Assembly (NCBI GenBank): GCA_000149265.1
Contig: CH000170.1
Coordinates: 175,801 to 239,800, forward strand
Origin: Ciona savignyi
Taxonomy: Eukaryota > Chordata > Ascidiacea > Phlebobranchia > Cionidae
DNA length: 64,000 bases
Reading direction: 5' to 3'
Shown: one piece after another, positions 49,591 through 61,148 of the stretch
Position numbering within the stretch: position 1 is the stretch's first letter
How the letters are laid out: every line of letters starts with the position of its first letter
Position numbers and translations under genes: made by a program
Notes under the pieces: generated by a model
The model's input: only the letters and a program-made list of their open reading frames with translations
Told to the model about the DNA's origin: nothing
Databases searched by the model: none

Positions 49591-50687
49591 TCCATCCAAT
49601 ACTATGTTTGTTTCGTTAAAATAGGTGTGAGATCTACAAACATACAAAATAATCAACTGAAACATATTCTTAGTCATCCGACCTGTATTTCTTCTTTCTT
49701 TAAAAAAGATAGTAATTTGGTCTTCAAATGAGAAGTGACGAACAGGAATTTCGGTTCAACAATTAAAAACTGGCTTTTAACTTCTTCTGTGGATTAACGT
49801 AAGCGTGTCAGCCAATTTAAATAGTTTAACCTCACATAGGCAAACAAATTTTGCTTGTACTGATATGTTATTTATTGTATTTACAGAAAACCGCTATTGC
49901 TTATATAAAACGACAAGAAACCTATCACGAACATTCCGAATAAATAGAATATAAGGTCCATTTTCCTAATCGATTTAATAAAACTATTTAAATATATTTT
50001 ATTTAAAAAAAATACAGCGTTCGGTGGAAGGGTACTAATCCTCCTCTGCTACCTTTGTTTTTATTGCACAACTCCTTTTGGCCATGACCAGTAAATATAA
50101 CCTAAAAAAGCACCTTCTGTATAATAGTAGTTAATAGGAACTATGGTAGCTCCACATAAAGCAAGCGCTAAAACCAAAATCTTTTGTTGACAGGAATTTG
50201 GACACAAAACACCGGCAACATCCCCACGTCTGATACCCTTCTTGTACAATGCGCTTGCGCATTTGCAAGTTTCCTCGTAGATTCGACTGAAAGTATATTC
50301 TTCCCCGCCATTAGCAATATCCACCTGAACAAATTTATAACGTGCTGTCAAGTTAAATGCAAAAAAAACAAATTACTATATTTATTACCCACGCCAACTT
50401 GTTACCATACGCTTCAATAGTTTGAAGTACGAATTTACCAAACGGAACAGTCGGTATAACTATATCTGGATATAAGCTTTTAGGACACATAACTAGCAGA
50501 CTTATGTTTAACTAGCCAACCACTTAAAATAAGTATGGTCACTTAAAATAAATATAGTCTGCTAAATAGTCTGATGCCGTGCGTAAGAAAGTCAAGACTG
50601 CAAAACTTTGTGGTTAAACGTACGTACCACACCAAAGCAAACATTACTATCAATTGTGTTTGCCCATGCTTGGATGTTTGTTACCAT

Positions 50688-51454
50688 GTGAATGTACAGA
50701 GCACAGCCAATGATTATAAAAAGAAGGATCTGAAACACGCTTGAATGATTTCCCGTTGTAAAGTCCCAAACGAGTTTCTGCACCGTCACGCATGAAAATA
50801 TGGCAGAAAATCCGTTGCCAAATACTGTTGTTTGTTCATTTTTAACGAGTTTTGCAATTTAGCCTCTTAACATTACTATCTAGTGCAGGAATTGGACAGT
50901 TTGAATTTATAAACGGTCAAATAATAACAAAATGGGTATTTTTTGTACCGCCTATTATTGTTTATATTTTTTTTATATTGGTACAGCCAGCAGTGATTTA
51001 GAAACCATATATATTTGTCCTTGGTACAAGATATCACTTATCCAGCAGTTTTCTGGTATTGTGGCTTCCGACTCAAAACCTCACAATATGATGTGACGCC
51101 GATTGAGTTTATCGTTACAAAAGGCGTTTATGAAATCACACACCCGTCATATCGAACACAAGTTACACTTGTTATTGTGATGTAATATTGGCCTTAATAA
51201 AACGTAGTTCAACACAAGGGGTGTCGGCAACCCTGACGCGTGTGTGCGGCCGCACGCACCAGAAAGATAATGATCGATAACTAGGAGTAGATATATTTTA
51301 TCAAAGATGATACGAGCTCAATCGACCAATGAAAAAACATCGCAAATTACCAAGCTAACGTTGCCAAACTTGAATACCGACGATTTCTCTGTAATAAAGT
51401 CGATGACCAGGCAGTGACGACTTTTCCATTGATTTCAACACAATATTCAACTTT
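50688..51454. other. Upstream of the acyl-CoA synthetase; a hAT-like end near 51214
   Basis: No further exon is seen. CAAGGGGTGTCGGCAACCC at 51214-51232 resembles the consensus end of hAT transposons (CAGGGGTCGGCAACC). It is followed by a GC-rich CGCGTGTGTGCGGCCGCACG stretch. No partner end was found. Confidence 0.4.
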
Positions 51455-51882
51455 ACATCTTTTTTTTTTCTTTATTTTTTCGTCAAACACTTGACAGGCA
51501 TGGCTTGTGGCTCCGTCATCTACCAGAAGGAGTAATGGAATCGCAATGAAAATTTGTCATTTGTTAGACCAACTACATGGTCTAGATAAAATTTTTTTGG
51601 GTAATATACCCAGGGCAATTTCCCTGAGAGGTAAAAAAACAAAACGATATTTTTATCAAAAAATTAGCTTTTTGGGGCATAGCGGTTGAACGGCCTCTCT
51701 ATATTTGTTTAAATTTGGTAAATTGTAATTGCATTAGCCACTGATATAACACTTAAAAAAAATTAAAAAATTACCTAGGGAAATACCCTAAAAATAAGAT
51801 TTTGTTCTTAAATCATGATTTTGACTGGCATGGCTTGTGGCCCCGACATCTACTAGAAACAGTAATGGAATCGCAATGAAAA

Positions 51883-52129
51883 TGTTACACTTTTAGGCAG
51901 GGTTCTCGATAACCTGCAGTCAGCAGCTCTTACCGATATGTATAAATGCTTGTATTCACGTAAGCAGTATAAAATCACAACTCCACCAAAACACAATGCA
52001 GTGGTCACATATAAAAGCAAATAGGCGGTAAAGTAAACGGTTTTTTAGAGGGAAGTATAGAGATAAGGCGACAGGTAATTACCAATCAACGCACGCACCG
52101 AAATCACGCATCAAGATAACATTGTAACA
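51883..52129 (-). mobile_element. Solo-side LTR of an LTR retrotransposon (3' LTR)
   Basis: The 247-bp segment begins and ends with the inverted pair TGTTACA/TGTAACA, as LTRs do. On the minus strand it is preceded immediately by the polypurine tract AAGAGGGGGAGAG (52130-52143). It cuts the second satellite unit. Confidence 0.7.
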
Positions 52130-52496
52130 CTCTCCCCCTCTTAAAATATTGTGTCTCCAGACACAATCCAAATATTCGACGATAACAAAAAACAACAACA
52201 AAAGTGTATTTAAACCAAAAAAAACTTAATTGCAAACGTAAAATATTTAAAAAATAAGTGCTAAAAAATAAGTACAGAAGTGACAAAGAAGTAAATACAC
52301 AATACAAACATGAATAGTGCTCATCGTCGTTCAACGTCCGGAAAATACGTCGGTCTTTGTCTTGCGCGTTGAGGTCGCTCGTTCGTGTTTACGGTTTGTG
52401 ATGGGGTGTTTTGTGCGTATTGGCATACACATGCTTCTGCTGGCATATTATTATGGGTCCCAATTGAAAAATTGGGACACATATTGTTTTTGTACG
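52130..52496 (-). mobile_element. 3' end of LTR retrotransposon pol, Ty3/gypsy-like, truncated
   Basis: Upstream of the polypurine tract a minus-strand frame ends with RPQRARQRPTYFPD. This resembles the basic C-terminal tail after the integrase of Ty3/gypsy elements. The rest of pol is missing. The element stops near a T-rich minisatellite at 52497. A 9-bp hairpin with a GAAA loop is at 52457-52478. Confidence 0.5.
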
Positions 52497-52546
52497 TTTT
52501 TTTTTCTTTTTTTTTCTTTTTTTTTCTTTTTTTTTCTTTTTTTTTC
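52497..52546. repeat. TTTTTTTTTC decamer minisatellite
   Basis: Five near-perfect copies of nine T followed by C lead directly into the CGTCAAA cap of the next satellite unit. Confidence 0.9.
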
Positions 52547-52630
52547 GTCAAAGGTTGGACTGGCATGGCATGTCGCCCCGACATCTACCAGAAGGAATAA
52601 TGGAATCATAATAACCTTGGCCATTCGTTA

Positions 52631-54637
52631 AGGGCTCCACACACATATAGCGTTTCGCGTCAAAACCTCGCGTCTGCCGTAAAACTTCTTGCGTCGGGTC
52701 ATGCACACACTCGCGCCAGACAAACGCAAGTCGAGAGAAGTGGCTCAATAGCGTCAAACGTCAGAGTTAAAAATATTTTAACTTTTGCGCAAGACGCAAT
52801 AGGTAGGAAAATGAAAGAGACACTGTTTTAAGTTGATTATTTCAATTAAAATCACAGGTAGACCAGAGAATAAGTAAATAAGGATTATTTAAGTATAGCA
52901 TTATAACAATTATTTGTTTAGTTGGTTTTAAATATCATTTATACTAAGTTTTAGCCCAATTTTTGTATGACATAGATCCAAAAATGTCAAAAACAGATTT
53001 TAATGAGTTACTGATTAATTTGGTATAAGCAAGTCCTCATCTGTATGATTCAAAGAATCAGTATTATAAGGATACAATGAGAAAAGAAAATAACTGGACT
53101 TACATTAGTGGCCAAATAGGAGAACCAGGTACGGTACCGGTAGTTTATTGTTTAATATGGGTTTATTTTATGTGTGAATTGAAACACAATGTTTGTTGAA
53201 ATTCGTGTTGAACATTTATTAGCAGAGGCATGTATGATGATATGGAGAAGTTTAAGGGATAGATTTTCAAGAGAGAAAAAAAAGCGGATAAATGAAAGTG
53301 AGCGGTTCTGGTGCGGCCACATGTTCAACATGGGAACATGATGAAAATATGCAATTTTTGCAAGATCACCTTTGTCACCGATTGTAAGTACCGGTATCGG
53401 TTTGTATTGTTTATAAAATGTAACATGTTTCCATTAAATAATACAGTTAGCACACATTGCTTGAACCAAGTACAGGTACCAGTAGTTTAATAGGTTTAAC
53501 AAGTATACTGGTGAAGTAATAACTAACAGGCACACATGACACAACACAGGGATAGTTCTGGTAAACTAAACACCCCAACAGAACTATCTATCCGTGACGT
53601 CAACAATAGATTGCCCTTCGCCTGCTGAATCGCTGCAGTCTGCACAACAGCACAAAAGAAGAAAGCTGGATTTTAAAGTTGATTTGCAGGTGGTTATTTT
53701 CATATTGTACATAACTTGTTTGTGTGTAAACAACTTTGTTTACCATTGTACATCGGTTTATTTTGCTCTTGCAATGTCTAATTGAAAATATTCAGATTTA
53801 TGTGGACCACTACCAGTTAATTTTTTATTAATCGTTATTTGATTCTAGATATCCACAGCTCTAATAACCACTCACTTTATTACTAGGAAGACCTCATACA
53901 TATTCTGGAGAGAAATTCCGAATATATGAAACAGTGCAGCTCAGGCCAACATTGTGCAGGATGATATGTATGATAGTTTTGGAAAATTTACTGTTGCTAA
54001 ACTATGTAGTCTCAATGGAAACAGCCGATGAAGCTATGGCTGAAATTGTGCAGATATTGTTAACTCTGTAACTTTCATATTGAACATACCAGTCATTGTA
54101 AATGCAAAATTTGTTATTTGGTATCAATGAACTGTAAAGCATGCAGCTAGTTGTAAATAATATTTTTATTTATATTTCAGTGTTATTATATTTCTTCAGT
54201 CATATACACTGCCTTTCCAAGCCAACTGTAATAGTTAATTTTTCATTTCATAGCACTGTATTGCTCTTTCTTCGTTTGATATTTTGCAATAAAAATAAAT
54301 GTCAAGTAAGTTGTTTGTTATATGAAAATGATGTAAAAAAAAAAAAAAAAAACATAAGTAAAAAAAAATAGTGGTTATATGTCTAGAAACATGTGACAAT
54401 AAAGTGAAGAGATTGGACATTATATTTTGCTTAATTCGTTTTTTACTGGTCAAAACAATCGTTCTAATGGCCAGTAAACAAAACCACGTGGGAATGTTTT
54501 GACGCAATACGTCATCATGAACGCGAGTGTGTGTGCATGGTCTCGCGTCTCTCTAAAACGCAACGCCTGACGAGAAGGATGACGAGACGCGAGAAACGCG
54601 AAGGATTGCGCAAAACGCTATATGTGTGTGGAGCGCT
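52631..54637 (+). mobile_element. PIF/Harbinger-type DNA transposon, 2.0 kb, no transposase
   Basis: The ends are inverted repeats: GGGCTCCACACACATATAGC at the left and the complement of GCTATATGTGTGTGGAGCGC at the right. A TTA duplication (52628-52630, 54638-54640) flanks the element. Three-base TWA target duplications are typical of PIF/Harbinger. Removing the element and one TTA restores a 332-bp satellite unit. Near both ends are CG-rich GCGTC-type subterminal repeats. The only coding remnant is a MADF-BESS gene. I find no DDE transposase piece, so it is a non-autonomous deletion derivative. Confidence 0.85.
52984..54071 (+). pseudogene. MADF-BESS (Myb/SANT-like) gene of the Harbinger element
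   Basis: Pieces in order are: DFNELLINLV, stop, ASPHLYDSKNQYYKD at 52990-53090; NNWTYISGQIGEPG to 53130; IWRSLRDRFSREKKKR at 53238-53285; a KRRKLDF piece near 53660; and a BESS-like end (DSFGKFTVAKL, frameshift, then ADEAMAEIVQILLTL) at 53970-54071. The order matches a MADF DNA-binding domain followed by a BESS interaction motif, the partner ORF often found in PIF/Harbinger elements. The nonsense codon in the first helix and later frameshifts make it non-functional. Confidence 0.7.
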
Positions 54638-55967
54638 TTAGACAACATGGTCTAGACATGCAGAAACCAAAATTTTGGGTAATCAATCAAGGGGAATTCC
54701 TGGGAGGTTAAAAACCAAAACAGTATTTTTTGTGAAAAATTTAGCTTTTTGTGGCATTGCGCTTGAACGGCTTCTCCAATTTTAATCATATTTGGTGAAA
54801 AGTAAGTGTATTAGTTACTGATTTAACACTTATAAGAAATAAATAATTTACCTAGGATAATACCCTAAAAATTCGATTTTGTACTGAAATCATGATTGTG
54901 ACAGGCATGCCATGTCGCCCCAACATCTACCAGAAGGAGTAATGGAATCGCAATGAAAATTGGTCATTTTTTAGACAACATGGTTTAGATATGCAGAAAC
55001 CAAAATGTTGGGTGATAAATCCAGGGGAATTCCCCTGGGACGTTAAAAACCAAAACGCTATTTGTTTCTAAAAAATAGCCTTTTTTGGGCATAGCACTTA
55101 AACGGATGTTACAATTTGAATTAGATTTTGTGGAATGTAAGTGCATTAGTCACTGATTTAACACTTGGAAGAAATAATAAAATTACCTAGGGAAATATCC
55201 CCAAAATAGGATATGTTCTCAAATCATGGTTGTGACAAGCATGCCATGTCGCTTCGACATCTATCAAAGGGAGTAATAAAATCGCAATGAAAATTGGACA
55301 TTTGTAAGACAACATGAGTTTAGATATGGAGAAACCAAAATTTTGGCTAATGAATCCAGGGGGATTCCCCTGAGACGTTAAAAACCGAAACGTTTTTTTT
55401 TCGAATAAATGAGCTTTTGGGAGCACAGCGCTCGAACGGCTGCTCTAATTTTGATCAGATTCGGTAAAATGTTAGACCATTAGACACTCTGTGCAAATTT
55501 AAAAAAAAACATATACTTAGGGTAATTTCTTGAAAACGAAGATATATTCCTGAATTACTATTGTGACAGGCATGCCATATTGCACTGACATCTTCAATAA
55601 GCAGTTTACAAATCAGATTAAAATTTTAAGAATTGTTACATAACATGAGTCACTTATAAAACCAGAAACTTATCTATTAAACCCAGGGGAATTTTCTGAA
55701 ACCATGAAAAACTAAATCGGGCTGTTTTGGGAATTTAACTTCATTTCACTACAACGCTTGAAAAGAAGCTTTAATTTAAAACATTTGTGGTGAAATGTTC
55801 GTAAATTTAGGACGTTTATCTTTTATTTAACTGCACATGGAAAATAAGTTTGGTTGGTTAACTATGGGACCCATGCGTTTATGCTTGCAGAAACAATCTA
55901 CATACTCGGTGTATAAAATACAAATTGTGGTTAGTGACCCTGTAGCATGAATATATGACATAAAGCA

Positions 55968-56133
55968 TGTGTTTTACAAATAGTGGTGGTTAAACACGTG
56001 GTTGACACTCTTTAGTTGTAACATCATTTGCTTTCCTATTTCTATCCAAGGAGCATTGGTCCTGGTTAAGGTTTAGATTCAATACTAGAACGTGTGAACC
56101 AGGTGTTTCTCCACCACTATTTGTGAAACACAC
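55968..56133. mobile_element. MITE with about 42-bp terminal inverted repeats
   Basis: TGTGTTTTACAAATAGTGGT at the left is mirrored by the complement of ACCACTATTTGTGAAACACA at the right. Inside, the arms continue with the similar GTGGTTGACAC and GTGTGAACCAGG. The element is 166 bp with no coding capacity. Related single ends occur at 14338-14390, 32350-32400 and 60092-60148. Confidence 0.75.
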
Positions 56134-56285
56134 TTTGTATTCTATATATTCTTGCTGGTAGGGTATCTAAGAAAATCATTTCTTCAAAACACTTGTCATG
56201 TGTGCATCCGTCTTAATGCCTGAACATATATTTTCACCTGTGAGAAATGTAAAATTAAAATTAAAAGTACCCAACACAGTATTAT

Positions 56286-57240
56286 AAAACACTACAGACA
56301 CTGTGGTGCAGCCGATGACGGGCCCTTGTCTGAGACAGGTCGTTACTTTTGCCCTCACTGCGAACAAGCAGGGCTGGGGAACCTAAAGTCGGCACTCCCC
56401 AACTTCGGATCCACCATCATTAGTTTATTCCCCGGTCTCCCCCGAATAGTTATACCCTATCCTTACAACCTAAAGATCATCAAATTATATTACTCTTCAG
56501 TGGGCCACTGACTCCGGGGCAATTGGTATGCCCTGCCCCATTAAGATCTGTCTCAGGTCCTCAGCTGCGCATCCCTTCCATGACGCGTGGGGAAGCCCAT
56601 GTTGGCTCAGCACAATCGAGCCCCTTGTTTACGAGACAACATGTGGCAAATGCTTGCGGCCCGTGAATACCTCGCAAAATATGCGGAAACGGTATCGCAC
56701 TTCGAAAAGTTTTCTGGCGAATCCCTTGTTTCTTTCCCTCCGCCCGTAGCCAAAACGAAGTATAAATTAGACCTTCCATCAACTAGTACTCCTCCCCCCG
56801 TAAATTTCCCAAATGAAAACCCTACAAACCAATTGAAACCATAAGAAAACTCCTCACCGGGTCTAGCCATCTTTAAACTGTCAAAATCCCTAACCCTACC
56901 ATTCTAGCCCATAACACTTGAGAGGTCGGTGTCGTGGCCCGCACTGAGCGAGGTTGTCATTACGAAGCCCAAACTAAAGAAAAAACATCCCTCGCTAACA
57001 TACGCCCTGGATAAGTATCCACCCTCACCCCAGATCAAACCTTCGACCCCAGCCCCTCTTGGCCACCCAGTAATTTCAAGTCCAAAATCAACCCCACCCC
57101 AATTACCCTCTACCCTAAAACTGTTGTGGAAATGCGTTATTGCGTTAATTTCTATCCCTGCAGTAATACGTGCAGGATTCCAGACAGTTATTTTGTGCAC
57201 TGTAATCATGCATGCCATGTAATCATGCCGGAATTCATGT
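56286..57240 (+). mobile_element. Possible LINE-derived segment with zinc-finger-like pieces
   Basis: The sequence is clearly richer in G and C than its surroundings. One frame contains RYFCPHCEQAGLGNLK; another contains TTCGKCLRPVNTSQNMRKR. Both are C-x2-C pieces like N-terminal zinc fingers of R2-type LINEs, but in different frames. A following Pro/Ser-rich frame (56929-57222) is not recognisable. It is probably a decayed retrotransposon ORF. Confidence 0.3.
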
Positions 57241-57479
57241 AATAATCATTTACTTTGGAATGTTACATTCTTTACGTGTATTTCGTACTATATAACCAAC
57301 CTGATATGTTTTCGCTTTCAAAGAACGCCGCCACGATGAGCAAATAAAATTAGTAATGACAATGGTTAAGCCAAGCACAGATGAGGTACAATTACGTACA
57401 AGTAACTCAATGGCAGCAACACCAAACTTTAACCGTCTATGGATCGAAACCACATTCAGTATGCAAGGTACGTTCGTCT

Positions 57480-58720
57480 CCGGCCAAGTAATCTAACACG
57501 AGCAAACCCCACAAAGGGTAGAAGTTAGGCGGAACTCTAACCAAGAAACTTGTCCCGCCCAGTCCGACCTTCTAAACCCTTGGAGGATTGGCTGAGTGTG
57601 CGGAGCGTGGGACCGAATCAGGAGATTGTATAGAACATCGGTTCGAGGGCTCAAAACGGCCCCACAGCTGACTGCAGTATAACATATCCCCCGTCAACGT
57701 TCTCCGTGAAGATGGTTGTTGCAGCTACCATCTCAGCACCCTTGAGCGGGAAGCGTGGAGCGACCTAGAGTCTGGCCAGACCGGGCGGTGGACCGACGGA
57801 GAATGCTGGGTTCCTCTATCCAGCCGAGCCAATCATCGATCTCCCTGACGGAAGCGAGGAATTGGCGATGCTGGTAGTACAATACCATCTAACGAGGTAT
57901 TTGGCGCTTTCTGTCGGGATCTCGAGCGATGAAAGGCGCTTACGTCGACCAACCGAAGGCCAAAACCGCGGTGCGGCTGCCCGGGCCACCAGAGCCGGGA
58001 CGATCGTCAAGATCCAAAAGATCGAGACGATCAAGAAGACCCCGGTCTGGTAACATGCGGACGGCCGCAAAGATACAAGCGTGCGCCGCGCTGAGCTCGG
58101 CCTTTGGAAGGGACATGAAAGCGACTGTCCGTCTCATCATAAATGGAGAACAAACCCTCGCTGCAAGATCGACACCAAACCCATCGAGGGTCGTTTTCGC
58201 GACGAGCTGTCGCCGCTGGCTCGGGAAGGGCCAGAGTGCTCGTTGCTCCCTTGGATGGCTAAAGCCCAGGCAGGTGAGCATGCGCCATCGAATGATAGCC
58301 AACCCGGCGATGCATACGATGGGGCCGTCACGACGCTGGAGGTGGAGATAGTCCTCAGTACCCTGAACCTCGGCTCTGCCCCGGGATCTTCGAAGTTTGT
58401 GGAATCGAGCGGCGGGTTTCGGGGCTTTGGAAGAGCAGCCGGGTCACGCTTACATCTGCAAGGATCCAGAGAGTCACCTCGACGATTTGAAAAATATCGT
58501 CGAGGAAGCTGGCGAAGTGGACGTTGGTGTTACGTGCAATTTTACTCATACGTGCAATTTACGTTTAAAACTAATGTGGGATTCACCTCGGACGTCCCTG
58601 TCCGACTGGCAGCTCGTGTGGCTTTCCGGAGGTCGGCGGGCATCCTTTATCCGGTTTTCCACGATTTGTGCCCCATTACCGAGTCCCGCTGTAACGTTGT
58701 CATAGTTCTTTAAGAGACAA
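57480..58720 (+). mobile_element. GC-rich island, probable decayed LINE
   Basis: This is the most GC-rich part of the window, with long overlapping frames on both strands (for example 57929-58351 +, 58081-58713 + and 57940-58302 -). Such frames are a composition effect and are not all genes. In the 58081-58713 frame, TTLEVEIVLSTLNLGSAPGS resembles the start of LINE reverse transcriptases (E-E-V-x-x-A-L-x-x-L-x-x-G-x-A-P-G-P-D). No catalytic YxDD is seen. Confidence 0.3.
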
Positions 58721-59540
58721 CCGACCCAAAATGCACATTTCCTCGTTGTGAGTGTTTTAAGTAATACGTAATAACCGAATTACAATACACAATGCTTTCC
58801 TACCAGATGTAATGCGCTATTTCCTCTTTGTTGACATTCTAATACATTAACAATGCGTTGCTTGTGCAAACCAAACATGTTTTCACACCAGCATTTGCCA
58901 AAATCGAAAAGTTCCACATTTGTGTATCAAATTCACACGACTAATATAAAATAAAAATATATTAATATTACGGGTTACCTATGAGGCTTCTATGATATTA
59001 TTAAGTTATAAATAATGCACCATTACTTGCAATCCGGTATCCGGCTCGTTTTGTCAAAGGTTTATGTTTTGTCAAAGTCGTTAAAACGATGTTTTAACAC
59101 TTTTCCAGAACATTCCCATTTATTTAATTTCACTGAAACTAGTGATCTTTCACATATTCGCTTCATATAATAAAGAGGAAAATGTCAATCAAGTTAAATT
59201 TTCGGGTTGTATTAGCGATTATGGTTTAAATCTACACTAAAAAAACCTGGGTAAATCGCGTCAGAGAAATTACCGAGAGACCCAAGAATATCAGCATGAA
59301 AGCCCTTTTGCGAATGTTCGTCACCGTTTATTATAATAGCAACCGATATTTCAAAACGTGACTGGTATATGGATTATTAAACTGATAAGAGAAACCGATA
59401 AAGACAATTCACGCTATATTGTAAGGAGAGTTATGGGTGAATAAAATAAACGAACAAACGACATACGGTCTCTACATATCACAAGTTAACACGGGAAATC
59501 CCTTAAAATCATTACTACTTTATTAATCAGCCAAGAATAT
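58721..59540. other. AT-rich intergenic sequence, nothing recognised
   Basis: No exon, RNA gene or clear repeat is seen. Confidence 0.4.
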
Positions 59541-59755
59541 GATAGAATAGGATATTCATGTTTATCCCCGTGAATGGGAAAACCAGGGGGGTTAACACAC
59601 GGGCAATCGTCAGATCACCTCGCGCCCATCGTCGGGTTACCGGAGCTATTGCAATGTGTTGTGTATGATAGACAGGTTCCTTCAACTTAGAATCCATTAA
59701 TCCGATGGGTTCAGGCAATGTACGCATTTAACCGCCAAACTAACCGGCCGGACAA
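59541..59755 (-). mobile_element. SINE family 1 with internal deletion
   Basis: The TATCC end and the 3' half are well preserved. Most of the tRNA-like head between GGCAATGT and the terminal CCGGCCGG is deleted. Confidence 0.75.
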
Positions 59756-60261
59756 ACACTCAAAACCATTCATTACAAATCGATAGAGAAACAAAAAAGA
59801 TTTAGATACAATATTTCCCATCATATCCCCGAAATCCCGTAATATTTTAAAACAATTCAATTTTTTGTTTTTGTTGTCAATTTTTAGTATATACCCACGT
59901 AAATACTTGATTCAGAAAACCTGGATATCAGTTTTGGATTGGTAACCCGAAACCCATTAGTTTCTGCTTCCAGAAAGAAACAATGTACACTTTGAATAAA
60001 ATATACCAATGGTTTCAGAGTGCAGAAAAAAATATGAATAAGTTATACCAAATGATATAACATGTCAAAAAATATGATGGGCACTCAACGGGGGTTTTAA
60101 AAATAATAGTCGTTCACACGTGGTGGACACTCTTTAGTTGAAATAAGATTGTTATGTGTTCTCATTGTATAAGCAAAATTACACAAACACCAAACCGTTT
60201 CATAGTTCCTAAAATCAACAACTAAAATCTCCTAAAATATTTTTAAGTTTAGTTGATAGCC

Positions 60262-60465
60262 TGTCGGGTTACTGCCGGGTTACCGGAGTTATTGCAATGT
60301 GTTGTGTATGATTCAAACGTTCCTTCAAATTAGTAAAACCCATTAATCCGGTGGGTCCAGGCAATGTCCATTAAGTGCCTTGCGCAAGGATACAACCAAC
60401 TACCTAGTGACCAGTTTTGTATCTAATATCCTTCGCTAAAATGCCACGAACTAACCCACCCGACT
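60262..60465 (-). mobile_element. SINE family 1, middle and head
   Basis: It carries CCGGAGTTATTGCAATGTGT, then the central TTAAGTGCCTTGCGCAAGGA block, then a diverged head. The TATCC tail is absent. Confidence 0.7.
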
Positions 60466-60884
60466 AATCTGTATGATACAATACTTCTGGTAACCCGATG
60501 CTGAGCAACTAGATGATCTTAAAAAGAACTTCAACCCAATATTCTCTCTACCTCCCTAATGAAAACTGACTGACATCACTAAAAGGGCTGTCACTCAAAA
60601 TCCTGCTACATGATGTATTCGATTTTTTACAATTTAAAATTGAAGTTTGGATTCTGAACCTAAAACCTTTTAAATTTTTGCCCAACTTTTTTGAGCTACT
60701 ACTTCTCCGTACATTGGGAAAATTTACTTAAGAGAACAGCTAGAAGATGCATGCTGCTTTTAACCAAACAAACATTGGGGAATCACCACCATTGTTACTT
60801 AGAAAAAACACTCTTTTTTTATATACCGTGACTAAAAGCCACATGTCATTTATGGCCACGCATAGATAACTTTTAACTGGTTAT

Positions 60885-61148
60885 AGGGATATAATAGTCA
60901 TGTTTATCCCCCCCGTTAATGGGAAAAAACCAAGGGGGTTGTTAGTTAATACACGGGCAATCGTTACATCATCTCGCGCCCATAGTTGGGTTACCAGAGC
61001 TATTGCAGTGTATTATGTATGATTCACACGTTCTTTTAATTATGTCCGTAAAGTGCCTCGCTCAAAAGGACACAACCGATTAGCTAGCCACCAGTTTCGC
61101 ACCTGCAACATTTCGATTGAAAGGCGACGCACTTAACCTCCAGACTAA
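60885..61148 (-). mobile_element. SINE family 1 copy
   Basis: The 3' part, the central block (AAAGTGCCTCGCTCAAAAGG) and the head (GGCGACGCACTTAACC) are all present. A piece of the middle is lost. Confidence 0.75.

Larger units (their letters stand above)
46280..50687 (-). pseudogene. 4CL/luciferase-like acyl-CoA synthetase, probably damaged
   Basis: Thirteen exons are visible on the minus strand: 50687-50633, 50465-50389, 50324-50114, 49786-49683, 49291-49222, 49171-49042, 48853-48761, 48691-48520, 48465-48368, 47582-47511, 47208-47053, 46975-46808 and 46407-46280. Together they encode about 511 aa (family about 540). ANL-superfamily motifs are in order: SSSGTTGPPK (P-loop), YGLTEA, TGDIGYF, RLKDVIK and PKSGSGK with the catalytic lysine. 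These enzymes activate a carboxylic acid as an acyl-AMP and transfer it to CoA. Two faults stand out. The exon that should carry the LPxFHxYG motif between 48853 and 49042 is missing, phases do not join there, and a SINE fragment occupies the gap. The exon starting at 46975 is one base short of joining VQ to VSPFEIE. It is either a recent pseudogene or an allele or assembly error. The start ATG follows an acceptor by 42 bases. Confidence 0.72.
51455..55840. repeat. Tandem array of about 330-bp units, interrupted twice
   Basis: Units begin at the motif CAGGCATGNC(T/A)TGT near 51495, 51825, 52560, 54902, 55236 and 55567. The spacings are 330, 334 and 331 bp, and 332 bp between 52560 and 54902 once the inserted element is subtracted. 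Each unit contains TCTACCAGAAGGAGTAATGG, then CCCAGGG/AATTCCC-like sequence, then GCATAGCGCTTGAACGGC-like sequence. Two units (51495 and 52560) are preceded by the same cap, a long T tract ending TTTTTTC, then GTCAAA. No open frame is conserved between units. The last unit (55567-55840) is the most diverged. Confidence 0.85.

Noticed and set aside
57929-58713. Several long overlapping frames on both strands
   Set aside because: They are expected from high GC content. Only one carries a weak reverse-transcriptase-like motif; none can be called a gene.
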